DNA from: Methylibium sp965279545
GTDB taxonomy: Bacteria; Pseudomonadota; Gammaproteobacteria; Burkholderiales; Burkholderiaceae_C
Length of the DNA stretch: 64,000 nt
NCBI RefSeq assembly: GCF_965279545.1
Contig: NZ_OZ257250.1
Coordinates: 1,736,001 to 1,800,000, forward strand
Direction of reading: 5' to 3'
In this document: positions 9,001-15,381 of the stretch, piece after piece
Layout of the letters: every line of letters starts with the position of its first letter
Numbering within the stretch: position 1 is the first letter of the stretch
Notes under the pieces: generated by a model
Told to the model about the DNA's origin: nothing
The model's input: the letters and a program-made list of their open reading frames with translations, nothing else
Databases searched by the model: none
Program-made: the position numbers and the translations under genes

Positions 9001-11565
9001 ATGGTCGCCGTACTGGACCGGCAGAGGCGGCAGCACGGAGCCATTCCGAGCGCAGGCATACAAGGCGCCGAGCTCACGTGCCAGCACGCCCATCGACCAG
9101 CCGTCGGACACGATGTGGTGCACGACGAGCAGCAACACATGCTCGTTGTCACCCATGCGCCACAGCTGCGCGCGCAGCAAGGGCGCGCACGACAGGTCGA
9201 AGGGGGCGGCCACCATGGCCTGCAACGACGCGCCGAGCGCTTGTTCGCGCTCGTCCGGCGTGTTGCCTGCGACCGGCACCGGGGTCAGTCTCAGGCCGGC
9301 GGCAACTTCGTCGAATGCGCGCACCCTTTGCGTCGGCACTCCTTGGCGATCCTCGAAGGCCGTGCGAAGACTCTCGTGCCGTTCCACCAGAGCGCGCACG
9401 CCGTGCTCGAGCGCGGCGACGTCCAGCGTGCCCTGCAGACGCACCGCTCGGGCCATGTTGTAGACCCCGCTCGGCCCGGTCAACTGGTCCAGGAACCACA
9501 AGCCTTCCTGCGCGAAGGACAGGGCCATCTCGCTCGATCCGGGCCGCCGCTCGAGGGTGCGCGCAGCCTCGTGTCGCTGTCGGCGCAGTGCCAGCAGGCG
9601 GCTCCTGGCGTTGCCGCTTGCCGCCGCCGAGGCGGCTGCCTCGACGGCCGGTGACGGCACATTCGGCTCGCCGGGCAGCGCCATGTGCGGTGTCGTCTGC
9701 GCCGTTCGGCCGTCGGCTTCAAGAAGTTCTGTGGCCGGGCCGACGGCCGTGTCGAGCGGTGCGCCCCCGGCAGCGTCGATCACGACCGCCAGCTCGGCAA
9801 TCGTCGGGTACCGGAAGAGTTCGGGCACCGACAGCGCCACGCCATGCCGCTCATTGATCCGCGCCATCGCGCGCGTGCCCTTCAGGGAATCGCCGCCGAG
9901 GGCGAAGAAGCCGTCGTGCAAACCAACGGGTCCGCAGCCGAGGATCTCGCGAAAGATGGCGCCGAGTGAGCACTGGGTACCGGTTCGCGGGCTGACGAAA
10001 TCCTTCTCGATGAGCTTGCCGAATCTCGTGCGCAGCTCGCCGCGCCGGACCTTGCCGACGGCACTGACCGGCAGCGACTCGACGAAGACGATGGTCGATG
10101 GCAGCTTGAATTGCGCAAGGCGTTCGAACAGGAAGCCGCGCAGCCCGGCCTCCCCGATGGTCGCGCCATCGCGCAGCACCACGGCCGCCGCCAGTTCCTC
10201 GCCCAGCGTGGCATGGGGAACACCGAAGGCGGCCGCCTGCGCGACGGCCGGGTGTTCCAGCAGCGCCTCATCGACCTCGCGCGGCGAAATCTTCTGGCCG
10301 CCCCGATTGACGATCTCCTTCAGACGCCCCGTGATGAACAGGTAGCCGTCGTCGTCGAACCGGCCCTGGTCGCCGGTCCGGAACCAGCCGTCCGGGCATG
10401 AATCGTCGGCATCGGCGTGGTTCTCGTAGCCGGCAATGACCCCCGGGCCCCTGATGGTGATTTCGCCGACGGCACCCGGCGGGACCCGCCGTCCGGCTTC
10501 GTCGATCAGCATGATCTCGACCCCGGCAGGCAGACCGACCGAGCCGGGCTTGCGCACACCCGGCGGCAACGGATTGATGGCGATGGGCGTGCGCTCGGTC
10601 ATCCCGTAGGCCTCGATGAGCGGGGCGTCCATCAGCGCTTCGAGACTGCGCAGCGTCGCGGGTGCCAGCGGGGCCGCGCCGGAACGCAGGAAGCGGAATC
10701 GGTGTTCCGGCGCCCGTTGCCGGTACTGCGCGCCATGGGCGAGCACCCACTGGTGCATGGTCGGCACCGCGCTGTACCAGGTCGGTTGATACTGCGCGAC
10801 CCAATCGAAGAACGCATCGCCGTCGAGGCCCGGCGCGCACACCACGCTGCCGCCGCTGGCCACCGTTGCCAGGATGCTGCTCACCAGACCGTGGGTGTGA
10901 AACAAGGGCCGTACGTTCAGGCAGCGATCTGCCGGCGACAGCGCAAAGTGCTGGATGTTGGTGCGGATCGTGGCGACAAGATGGGCCTGCTCGAGCAGGA
11001 CGATCTTCGGACGGGCCGTCGTACCCGACGTGGGCAGGACCAGGGCGATGTCGCTCGATTGCGCAGGGCTGTGGGGCTCGACGAGATCGCAGGACCCGGG
11101 TGGCAGCCGGAACTGCCCGGCAGGCAAGGTCGTGTCGACATCGATCTCCAGCAAGCCGAGGCCCAGGTCCCGCGCCACGGCGGGCAACGGACCGCCCTCC
11201 CCCTTGCGAACGATGACGACCCGCGCACGAACGTCGGCCAGGTACGACCGCAACTCCGCTGCCTGGGAGCCCGGATTCACCGGAACACAGGCGGCACACG
11301 CCGAGACGCCGAGGAATGCGGTGGCCATCTCGGGCCCGTTGGGGAGCATGACGGCAACGCGCACCGATGGCGTCACGCCGTGCGAGTGCAGGACGGTGGC
11401 CACATGCCGGACTTGCGACCACAGGCCAGCGTAGGTCAACGCAGACCGGCCGGGCGCAAGGATGGCTGCGGCATCGGGCCGTTGTCTCGCCTGCTGCTGC
11501 AGCAGCATCGCCAGCGTGCAGTCCGGATCCTCCAGAAGCGCCAATGCCGGGCAAGACGGCTTCAT
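1..11565 (-). CDS. Multimodular non-ribosomal peptide synthetase, N-terminal acyl ligase loading module (3' end outside window)
   Basis: The minus frame stays open for 3855 codons from ATG 11565 to the window edge, so the C-terminus is missing. Order (approximate residues): acyl-AMP ligase 1-520; carrier protein with GGDSLKG, Ser560; condensation C1 680-1110 with HHIVSDG near 815; adenylation A1 1140-1625; PCP1 (LGGHSLLAIR) near 1682; C2 1770-2180 with the variant HHLATDH near 1904; A2 2220-2710; PCP2 near 2767; C3 2840-3270 with HHIVADG near 2974; A3 3300-3785; PCP3 at the edge. No epimerisation, methylation or thioesterase domain is visible. Pocket residues read by eye are DAWQVGCID for A1 (near the Gln/Glu type), DVWHVSLVD for A2 (Ser type) and DAFFLGVTF for A3 (branched aliphatic type). 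The loading ligase suggests an acylated peptide. It begins 79 bp after the stop of a stand-alone ligase-carrier gene, so the two are probably one operon. The product is not identified. Confidence 0.93.
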   Translation of the reverse strand, partial: MKPSCPALALLEDPDCTLAMLLQQQARQRPDAAAILAPGRSALTYAGLWSQVRHVATVLHSHGVTPSVRVAVMLPNGPEMATAFLGVSACAACVPVNPGSQAAELRSYLADVRARVVIVRKGEGGPLPAVARDLGLGLLEIDVDTTLPAGQFRLPPGSCDLVEPHSPAQSSDIALVLPTSGTTARPKIVLLEQAHLVATIRTNIQHFALSPADRCLNVRPLFHTHGLVSSILATVASGGSVVCAPGLDGDAFFDWVAQYQPTWYSAVPTMHQWVLAHGAQYRQRAPEHRFRFLRSGAAPLAPATLRSLEALMDAPLIEAYGMTERTPIAINPLPPGVRKPGSVGLPAGVEIMLIDEAGRRVPPGAVGEITIRGPGVIAGYENHADADDSCPDGWFRTGDQGRFDDDGYLFITGRLKEIVNRGGQKISPREVDEALLEHPAVAQAAAFGVPHATLGEELAAAVVLRDGATIGEAGLRGFLFERLAQFKLPSTIVFVESLPVSAVGKVRRGELRTRFGKLIEKDFVSPRTGTQCSLGAIFREILGCGPVGLHDGFFALGGDSLKGTRAMARINERHGVALSVPELFRYPTIAELAVVIDAAGGAPLDTAVGPATELLEADGRTAQTTPHMALPGEPNVPSPAVEAAASAAASGNARSRLLALRRQRHEAARTLERRPGSSEMALSFAQEGLWFLDQLTGPSGVYNMARAVRLQGTLDVAALEHGVRALVERHESLRTAFEDRQGVPTQRVRAFDEVAAGLRLTPVPVAGNTPDEREQALGASLQAMVAAPFDLSCAPLLRAQLWRMGDNEHVLLLVVHHIVSDGWSMGVLARELGALYACARNGSVLPPLPVQYGDHALWQRRRLASGVEAQQLQYWREQLQGLQTLELPTDRPRPVRASQRGAVERFVVPGPLVEKLHAVARRENATLFMLLLTAYQVLLMRHSGQQDLAVGVPVAGRNRVEFEGLIGLFVNTVVLRTDLSGNPEFTESLRRVRETALDAFAHQDLPFDRLVAELSPQRDLSRNPLYQVSFALQSHSESLLDLGGLAAQPIGLPVTESKFDLSLALTEVDGVLQGVLEYATDLFDAGSIERMGRQLGCLLEAIAADPGQSIMRLPLMRADEREHVLQAWNDTAREFPAQHNLHQLFEAQVRRSPQAIAVILDSQQLGYAELNRRANRLAHELRGLGVGPDVLVGLCLQRSPAMVVALLAILKAGGAYVPLDPQYPSERLAFMLGDTAAPVVITEQALRAQLPGSGARVLCIDSDWAALAHQPDTDLPALATPEHLAYVIYTSGSTGTPKGVAVSHRGICNHNHWITGQLGLGAEDRLLQKTSISFDASVWELFAPLTAGAALVLVKEAGRGDAAYIARTIHDHHITIAQSVPSELSVLLDQPSFRECRSLRYMVCGGEALDRALARRFAECLPDATLANCYGPTEASIDSTCFEVHAVAQGPGTVPIGRPVANARCHILDAWLQPVPIGVVGELHVGGVGLARGYLNRPELTAERFIRDPFREGERLYRTGDLARYLPDGTIEYIGRVDHQVKIRGFRIELGEIEARMASHPQVARCVAVVREDRGGDPRLVAYVVARGSMPSADVLHAHLRAGLPEYMLPNHIVELEAIPLTLNGKLDRKALPVPNAQEGATPVHESPRGEVELTLARLWAEALGIERVGRHDDFFKLGGHSLLAIRLIERMRRAGLAADVHTLFVAPTLAALAAAVGGGSGEVQVPPNLIPPRCGSITPHMLPLVELTVEHIARIVATVPGGAANVQDIYPLAPLQEGILFHHLAQSEGDRYLLRDLFAFADRAQLDAYLRALQQVVDRHDILRTAVLWEDLPEPLQVVWRHAPLSIEELQLDPTEGDVAHQLQARFDPTRCRIDVREASMLRVRIAYDEPHARWIVAQLFHHLATDHTSKEVLEQEVQAHLVGRADRLPPPVPFRNFVAQTRLGVSRDEHEAFFRTMLADVDEPTLPFGLVGMHGSGADIAEARLAVDAGLAQRLLRGARALGVSAASVCHLAWALVLARVTGREDVVFGTVLFGRMQGGAGADRALGLFINTLPLRVRLGDASVLSGLNDVHALFARLLCHEHAPLALAQRCSAVAAPAPLFSALLNYRRGAAADVLPWTEVSQARAGIEVTQANLTNYPLTLSVDDLGDALTLTVQVQSPVRPERVCEFMHTALEQLMSALESAPATPLYRLDVLPESERRQLQQFNATDAAYPSEKLIHELFEEQVGRTPQAVAVVFEEQSVTYAELNARANQLAHCLRAQGLGPDQRVAICVERGVEMVVGLLGILKAGGAYVPLDPGYPPQRLAYLLRDAQPAVVLTHGALLQRPPEVTAPWLELDTLRLQDLPTHNPCGTELGLNSRHLAYVIYTSGSTGAPKGAMNEHAAVVNRLVWMQRAYRLEVGERVLQKTPFSFDVSVWEFFWTLLHGATLVVARPDGHKDPAYLVQLIQQAGVSTLHFVPSMLQQFLEHLDEGSGTAALGSLRRVVCSGEALPYDLQERCLRKLPMAQLYNLYGPTEAAVDVTHWHCRSGVLPGRVPIGRPIDNTQIHVLDERLQPAPIGVAGEIHIGGVGVARGYLNKPELTRQRFIADPFGAAAAARLYKTGDLGCWLPTGELEYLGRNDFQVKIRGFRIELGEIEAQLAKHPAVSEVAVLAREDKPGDKRLVAYFCARETVSAEALRRHLQAVLPHYMVPAAYVVLDRLPLTPNGKLDRKALPAPEIACDRAGYVAARSPIEDALVRIWSEVLGVARVGVHDDFFDLGGHSLLAIRVVARIRSEFQTDFAVRSLFEATTVARLATEIVRHQTAKSATPLQLRTVPPGASSAILPAPRRGAAPTSFAQASLWFLNGLMGPSDVYHITRAVRVRGPLDVAALGRSVLSLVGRHESLRTAFEQLDGAPVQVVHSLDEVAPALRLEPVPVGGDTLAQRELALGEWLRAGVAEPFDLSQAPLLRASLLRLSDDEHVLLLVVHHIVADGWSLDVLARELGALYAAFHAGRPDPLSALPIQFADYAVWQRQHLEGPTTERDLGYWRKQLANLETLQLPTDRARPARPSHRGALARVEIAPEVVAELKALARRENVTLFMLLLAAFQVLLMRYSGQRDVVVGSPGAGRNRTEFEPLIGYFVNTLVLRSDLSGEPSFVQLLGRVRQVCLDAYAHQELPFDKLVAELSPQRDLSRNPLYQVSFALQNMPASELTLSGLRAERLPLPRATAKFDLLLALTEVDGVLQGVLEYATDLFDAGSIERMGRQLGCLLEAIAADPGQSIMRLPLMRADEREHVLQAWNDTAREFPAQHNLHQLFEAQVRRSPQAIAVILDSQQLGYAELNRRANRLAHELRGLGVGPDVLVGLCLQRSPAMVVALLAILKAGGAYVPLDPQYPSERLAFMLGDTAAPVVITEQALRAQLPGSGARVLCIDSDWAALTHQPDTDLPALATPEHLAYVIYTSGSTGTPKGVAVSHRAVVRLVVDTDYVRLGPADGVAQASNSSFDAATFEIWGALLNGARLVIVPRETLLSGAALAHQIEVHRINTMFLTTALFNEHAARSPEIFRRLDHLLFGGEEVDPVAVQRVIDAGPPKRLLNVYGPTETTTFATWYEVPPIRSMTPPRVPIGRPVANTRCHVLDSSLQPVPVGVVGELYIGGSGLAREYLNRTELTGERFVADPFRPGERLYRTGDLVRYRPCGDLDYCGRIDRQVKLRGFRIELGEIEAALARETGIAQCAVIVREDQPGDKRLVAYVVASDPSSAPSAKELCDRLATQLPSYMLPSSVVMLDALPLTANGKFDRAALPSPILVPVERAARQDSPADDLERRLQRIWENVLGVRPIGPEDSFFELGGHSLLAIKLLDAVD
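1172..1900 (-). repeat. Near-identical direct repeat, copy in module 3
   Basis: This 729-bp stretch matches 7652-8380 with three mismatches seen (at 1192, 1284 and 1291). It encodes the tail of C3 and the first third of A3 up to the A3 core motif (TSGSTGTPKG). A second matching patch of about 60 bp continues near 1995-2055. The identity far exceeds that between other domains of the same protein, which points to recent gene conversion or duplication. Confidence 0.95.
7652..8380 (-). repeat. Near-identical direct repeat, copy in module 1
   Basis: This is the partner of 1172-1900, exactly 6480 bp away in the same orientation and reading frame. It covers the end of C1 and the N-terminal part of A1, and stops upstream of the residues that form the substrate pocket, so the two modules keep different predicted specificities. 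A further matching patch lies near 8475-8535. Confidence 0.95.
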
Positions 11566-11644
11566 ACGGCAGCCGCGGTGACGTCGTTGCCGCAGCGGTG
11601 TCCTTGCGGACGCAGGAACGGGCGCACTCCCTCGCGCTCGGCGT

Positions 11645-13555
11645 TCAGCGTGGGCTCCATGGTGTCACCGCCTCCTCCTGTGCAAGCAGCCGGGCGACTT
11701 CTTCGTCGGTCATCTGGTCGATCTCGGCCGCCAGCTCGTGGGTCCAGTCGTCGGCAGCCGCCTTGGCCGCCTCGACCTCGATCGCGAGCATGCCGATCGT
11801 CGGATGGCTGAACAGTTTCGGCACGGCGATCTCGACGCCATGTTCCGATGCGATGCGTGCCATCACCTGGGTGCCCTTCAGCGAATCGCCGCCGAGGGAG
11901 AAGAAGTTGTCATCCCTGCCGACCGGCGCACAACCGAGCACCTCGCGGAAGATCAGATCGAGCGAACGTTCCACGTCGGTGCCAGGCGCGACGAAGGCTC
12001 TACCCAGCAGGTGCCCGAGCTTCTCGTGCAGGCTGGTGCGCTGGATCTTTCCGGTGGCGCCCTTCGGTATGGCGTCGACGAAAGCGATGCTCGAAGGCAC
12101 CTTGAAGCCGGCGAGGCGAGCGAACAGGAAGCTGCGCAATTCGAATTCACCGGATCGCGCGCCGTCGCGCAGAACCACCGCGGCGGCCAGATCCTCGCCG
12201 AGCGTGGGATGGGGCACCGCGAAAGCGACCGCCTGCAGCACGTCGGGATGCTCGAGCAAGGCCTCGTCGACTTCGCGCGGCGAGATCTTCTCGCCGCCGC
12301 GGTTGACGATCTCCTTCAGGCGGCCCGAGATGTAGAGGTAGCCCTCGTCGTCGAAGCGGCCCTGGTCGCCCGTCCTGAACCAACCGTCGCAGAAGGCCTT
12401 GGCATTGGCGGCGGTGTTGTTCTCGTACCCTGCCGTCACACCGGGGCCCCGGATCACGATCTCGCCGGTGGCACCCGCGGCGAGCAAGCGGCCCGACTCG
12501 TCCATCAACGCGATCTCGGCTCCGGTCGGCACCCCCACCGAGCCCGCCTTGCGGGGGCCCGACAGCGGATTGCTCGCCATTTCGTGCGAGGCCTCCGTCA
12601 TTCCGAAGGCTTCGATGACCGGCACGCCGGTCAGCGCCTGCAGCGAGTCGAAGGTCTTCGGCGGAAGCGCCGACGAGGACGATCGCACGAACCGGAAGCG
12701 GTGCGCCGGCGCGACCTGCCGATAGCGTGCCCCCTGCGCCACCACCGATTGGTGGATCGTCGGCACCGCGGTGTACCAGCTCGGTTCGAAGTGCGCGACC
12801 CAGTCGAAGAAGGCGCGATCGTCGAAGCCCGGACTGCACACGATGCTGGAGCCGCCCGCCACCGAAGCCAGCAGCGCACCGACCAGTCCATGGATGTGGA
12901 ACAGCGGCATCACGTTCATGCAACGATCCGCCGGCCGCAGGGCCAGGTTGCGGGCGATGTTGCGAGCCGAGGCGACGAGATTGGCGTGACTGAGTGGAAC
13001 GATCTTCGGCCGCGCTGTCGTGCCGGAGGTGTGCAGGATCAACGCGGGGTCGCGAGCCTCGGAAAAAGAGGGGTCGCCAGCGCCATCTCGCGACCAGCCG
13101 CCGATGCTGAACCGACCGGCCGGAAGCGACGGGTCGGCATCGATCTCGAGCACGCCGAGATTCATGTCCCTGGCCACGGCGAGCACGGGCCCGCACTCGC
13201 CTTTGCCGACGATGACGAATTCCGCGCGGGTGTCTTCCAGGTAGAACCGCAACTCCGCGGCCTGATACGCCGGGTTCAGCGGTGCACAGACAGCGCACGC
13301 TGCAACACCCAGGAAGGTGGCCGCCATCTCGGGTCCGTTGGGCAACACGACGGCCACTCGTGTCGACGACGTCACGCCTTGCGCCCGCAGGGCGCCGGCA
13401 ATGTACTGAACCTGCCCCCAAAGATCGGCATACGTCAGTGGTGGGCGGCCTGGAGCGAGGAGGGCCGCGGCGGCCGGCTGCTTCGACGCCTGCTCACGCA
13501 AAAGTGCCGGGAGTGCGGAGTCGACGGAAGGCTCTTGCGTCATCTTCGCGGTCAT
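11645..13555 (-). CDS. Acyl-AMP/acyl-CoA ligase fused to a C-terminal carrier protein
   Basis: This 636-residue protein has an ANL-superfamily adenylation domain of the acyl-CoA synthetase type (TSGTTARPKIVPLSH near residue 190, GYLYISGRLKEIVNRGGEKI near 400, Lys in GATGKIQRTS near 510). A carrier domain follows with the phosphopantetheine site GGDSLKG. It presumably activates a carboxylic acid and loads its own or a downstream carrier. The start is ATG 13555 because GAGG lies about 8 nt upstream and the N-terminus then matches the paralogue; the frame stays open further upstream, but that part reads as non-coding. The closest relative visible is the first 600 residues of the adjacent synthetase, with the same domain order and long runs of identity, so the locus contains a tandem duplication. 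Acid specificity cannot be read from the sequence. Confidence 0.9.
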   Translation of the reverse strand: MTAKMTQEPSVDSALPALLREQASKQPAAAALLAPGRPPLTYADLWGQVQYIAGALRAQGVTSSTRVAVVLPNGPEMAATFLGVAACAVCAPLNPAYQAAELRFYLEDTRAEFVIVGKGECGPVLAVARDMNLGVLEIDADPSLPAGRFSIGGWSRDGAGDPSFSEARDPALILHTSGTTARPKIVPLSHANLVASARNIARNLALRPADRCMNVMPLFHIHGLVGALLASVAGGSSIVCSPGFDDRAFFDWVAHFEPSWYTAVPTIHQSVVAQGARYRQVAPAHRFRFVRSSSSALPPKTFDSLQALTGVPVIEAFGMTEASHEMASNPLSGPRKAGSVGVPTGAEIALMDESGRLLAAGATGEIVIRGPGVTAGYENNTAANAKAFCDGWFRTGDQGRFDDEGYLYISGRLKEIVNRGGEKISPREVDEALLEHPDVLQAVAFAVPHPTLGEDLAAAVVLRDGARSGEFELRSFLFARLAGFKVPSSIAFVDAIPKGATGKIQRTSLHEKLGHLLGRAFVAPGTDVERSLDLIFREVLGCAPVGRDDNFFSLGGDSLKGTQVMARIASEHGVEIAVPKLFSHPTIGMLAIEVEAAKAAADDWTHELAAEIDQMTDEEVARLLAQEEAVTPWSPR

Positions 13556-13860
13556 CGGTAATACCTCACACGCAGGTTCGTCAGCGTTGGCTGGCGGCAG
13601 CCTAACACCGCGGCATCGGCCGCAGCGCCCCCCCGAGTCGATGCAGTCCGTTAGGGAATGCTCGATATTTGCCGGTATCACCAGCACGCCGCAGGCGCCG
13701 CGCAGTCGTTCGAGGCCGTGAAGGCTCCAGCGGCTTCGCTGCCGGCCGTCGTCCAGGTGACCCAGATGCCGCTGGTCCTCGACGCCGCCGAGGCCCCGGC
13801 TGCTTTGCATGGCGCTCTCCTGTTCTTGTCTGCAGCTTCGACCTTCCCATGATTGGAAAG
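13556..13860. other. Intergenic leader upstream of the NRPS operon
   Basis: These 305 bp separate the first synthetase gene from the copper cluster. Open frames here on both strands have atypical composition and no recognisable product. The promoter of the minus-strand operon should lie here; I see no clear -35/-10 pair or hairpin that I would assign. The ribosome-binding GAGG for the ligase gene is at the left end. Confidence 0.5.
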
Positions 13861-14022
13861 TCAAGCGGCGCGCTGTCGAGAGGTCAAACCGACAGCAATC
13901 CAAAGACCGAGCGCCGCCAGGCAGGCCCAGCATGGCCAGAACAGAACGCGCTCCCACCAGAAGGGCGACCCCTCCCGGTTCTCGAACCTGTACTCAGGGT
14001 GAGGCTCGAGTCGCCTGACCAC
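13861..14022 (-). CDS. Small single-pass membrane protein of copper cluster
   Basis: This is a 53-residue frame with a GTG start that overlaps the TAG stop of the upstream lipoprotein gene by one base, an arrangement typical of translational coupling. The peptide has a charged N-terminus (RRLEPHPEYRFENREGSPFW) followed by one hydrophobic segment of about 22 residues rich in Trp and Leu, and a short basic tail. No family is recognised. Its place next to a Met/His-rich lipoprotein suggests a role at the membrane in copper handling, but this is inferred only from position. The GTG start and small size keep confidence moderate. Confidence 0.5.
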   Translation of the reverse strand: MVRRLEPHPEYRFENREGSPFWWERVLFWPCWACLAALGLWIAVGLTSRQRAA

Positions 14023-14465
14023 TACTTGGAGGCAGGGGGCTGCATGCCCTCGCGGTCCATCATCATCTGCATCATCATTTCCATCATGTCCATGCGACGC
14101 TTCATCGTCTCCGGATCCATGGCATCGCCGGCCGGACCCTTGGCACCACCCGCGCCCATGCCGCCGCCCATCGTCCCACCGCGCATCTGGCCCATCATCC
14201 CCATGCCGTCCTGCATGGTCTTCATGTGGTCCTTCATCAGCGCGGCGCGCTCCTCGGGTGTCTTGGCCGCAGCCATCTTCTGATGCATCTCCTGCATCAT
14301 CTTCATCTGCTGGTCGTATTGGGCGGGCGCAGGCGTGCCCACGGCAGCGCCAGGGGGGTGGTGTGCCGCGTGCTCGTCGGTCTCCTTGGATGCACCGCCC
14401 GGCAGGGAAGAACATCCGACCAACAGCGCCACTGCCAGCGCGCTCGAACCTGCGACGAACTTCAT
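14022..14465 (-). CDS. Met/His-rich lipoprotein, probable copper-binding
   Basis: This 147-residue protein begins with a lipoprotein signal (hydrophobic stretch, then VGCSS with Cys18 as the lipidation site). The mature part has a His pair (DEHAAHH) and many Met residues in MxxM and MM clusters over residues 50-140, separated by a Gly-rich linker. Such Met/His content is common in periplasmic Cu(I)-binding proteins. It is divergently transcribed from the exported copper proteins to the right and shares a 195-bp intergenic region with them. No specific family could be named. Confidence 0.8.
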   Translation of the reverse strand: MKFVAGSSALAVALLVGCSSLPGGASKETDEHAAHHPPGAAVGTPAPAQYDQQMKMMQEMHQKMAAAKTPEERAALMKDHMKTMQDGMGMMGQMRGGTMGGGMGAGGAKGPAGDAMDPETMKRRMDMMEMMMQMMMDREGMQPPASK

Positions 14466-14660
14466 GGTCTTCTCCTGTGTCTCGGACGCTGAAACAGCGG
14501 CCTATGTCGACAGCTTGGGCCCGAACGAGGCGCTCGCCGTTGATACGGGTCAAGCCAGCGCACGGAAAGCAAGGGGCGCAGCCACGAAGGCCCGCACAGG
14601 TTTGCGGGGACTTCACTCTCCATATCCGACCATGCCCGTCTGATCGATAATCAATTTGCT
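14466..14660. promoter_or_regulatory. Divergent intergenic region of the copper cluster
   Basis: These 195 bp lie between the start of the minus-strand lipoprotein gene and the GTG start of the plus-strand His-rich protein, so promoters for both directions must be here. Copper clusters of this kind are usually controlled by CueR or CopRS regulators, but no regulator gene is nearby and I could not assign an operator by eye. Confidence 0.45.
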
Positions 14661-15056
14661 GTGAAAACCTTCCGCGTCGTCTTCCTGATGTTGCTCGCGT
14701 TGCTGCTCCCCATCCGCAGCGCGGTCGCTGGCGCCATGCTGTGCCCGGAAGGCAGTTCGTCGGCGGTGCATGCGCAGACCTCGGAGCACGGCGGCCACGA
14801 CATTCATCACGACCCGGGCACCGCGCATCGTCACGACCAGACGGGTTCGGCCCATCATGACGAGCAGTCGGGTTCCGCGGGCCACGCCAGCGGCTGCAAC
14901 GTCTGCGCGACGTTCTGTTCGATGACGCCGATGCCGAGCGCGATGCCGGCGCTCGCGCAGCCGATGGAGGCCTCCACGGTGACATTTCCCGCGCTCCCGG
15001 CTCCGGCGGCGACGTTCCAGTCGGACGGCCAGGAACGTCCTCCACGAAGCCTCTGA
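14661..15056 (+). CDS. His-rich exported protein of copper cluster
   Basis: This 131-residue protein has an N-terminal signal peptide (KTFRVVFLMLLALLLPIRSAVAG). A central His-rich stretch follows (HGGHDIHHD, HRHD, AHHDEQ, GHAS) and then CNVCATFC, a cysteine motif resembling those of small DUF2946-type exported proteins. His and Cys clusters indicate metal binding, probably copper given the multicopper oxidase and cupredoxin downstream. The start is GTG at 14661, because the signal peptide begins there. It is the first gene of the plus-strand run. Confidence 0.7.
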   Translation: MKTFRVVFLMLLALLLPIRSAVAGAMLCPEGSSSAVHAQTSEHGGHDIHHDPGTAHRHDQTGSAHHDEQSGSAGHASGCNVCATFCSMTPMPSAMPALAQPMEASTVTFPALPAPAATFQSDGQERPPRSL

Positions 15057-15161
15057 CCCCCGCCAGGCCCCCGACGCGAGGCCTGACAGCGCTCGTGCCT
15101 TCGTCGCACGAGATTTGGCCGACCGCCTTGCGTGCGTCGGCAGGCCAGATGACTTCGAACC

Positions 15162-15381
15162 ATGAACAAGAACCTGTCGAGGTTCGCCATCGCGTTGTCG
15201 ATGTGCGCACCTGCGCTGGCGTCCGCCCGGTTTCCCGGCGGTAGCCCGGCACCCGCGAAGCCACTCGGTCCGCTGCGGCACCCGCTTCGACGACAAGCCG
15301 TACCGCGATGTCCCGCTCGCCAACTGGCGAGATCAGATGCGGCTGCACGGCAGCGACGGGATGCATGGAGGCGAGAAATGA
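15162..15381 (+). pseudogene. Small secreted protein gene with apparent +1 frameshift
   Basis: ATG 15162 opens a clear signal peptide (MNKNLSRFAIALSMCAPALASA), but the frame then runs into the outer-membrane efflux gene without a stop and reads as low-quality, Arg-rich peptide. The +1 frame has no start, yet gives a well-formed C-terminus (CGTRFDDKPYRDVPLANW onward) and ends in TGA at 15379-15381, overlapping the next ATG as ATGA. The simplest reading is one gene of about 74 codons with a single indel near 15235-15275, either natural or a sequencing error. Confidence 0.5.

Noticed and set aside
37..9654. Very long plus-strand open frames of 1017, 549 and 1623 codons
   Set aside because: They are antisense to the synthetase; their translations are Arg/His/Gln-rich without domain motifs, while the minus frame gives ordered NRPS motifs throughout.
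11738..13561. Plus-strand open frame of 607 codons
   Set aside because: Antisense to the ligase-carrier gene, with composition typical of a shadow frame.
13556..13957. Upstream extension of the ligase gene to 13957
   Set aside because: The extra residues have no similarity to the paralogue, and a good ribosome-binding site precedes 13555.
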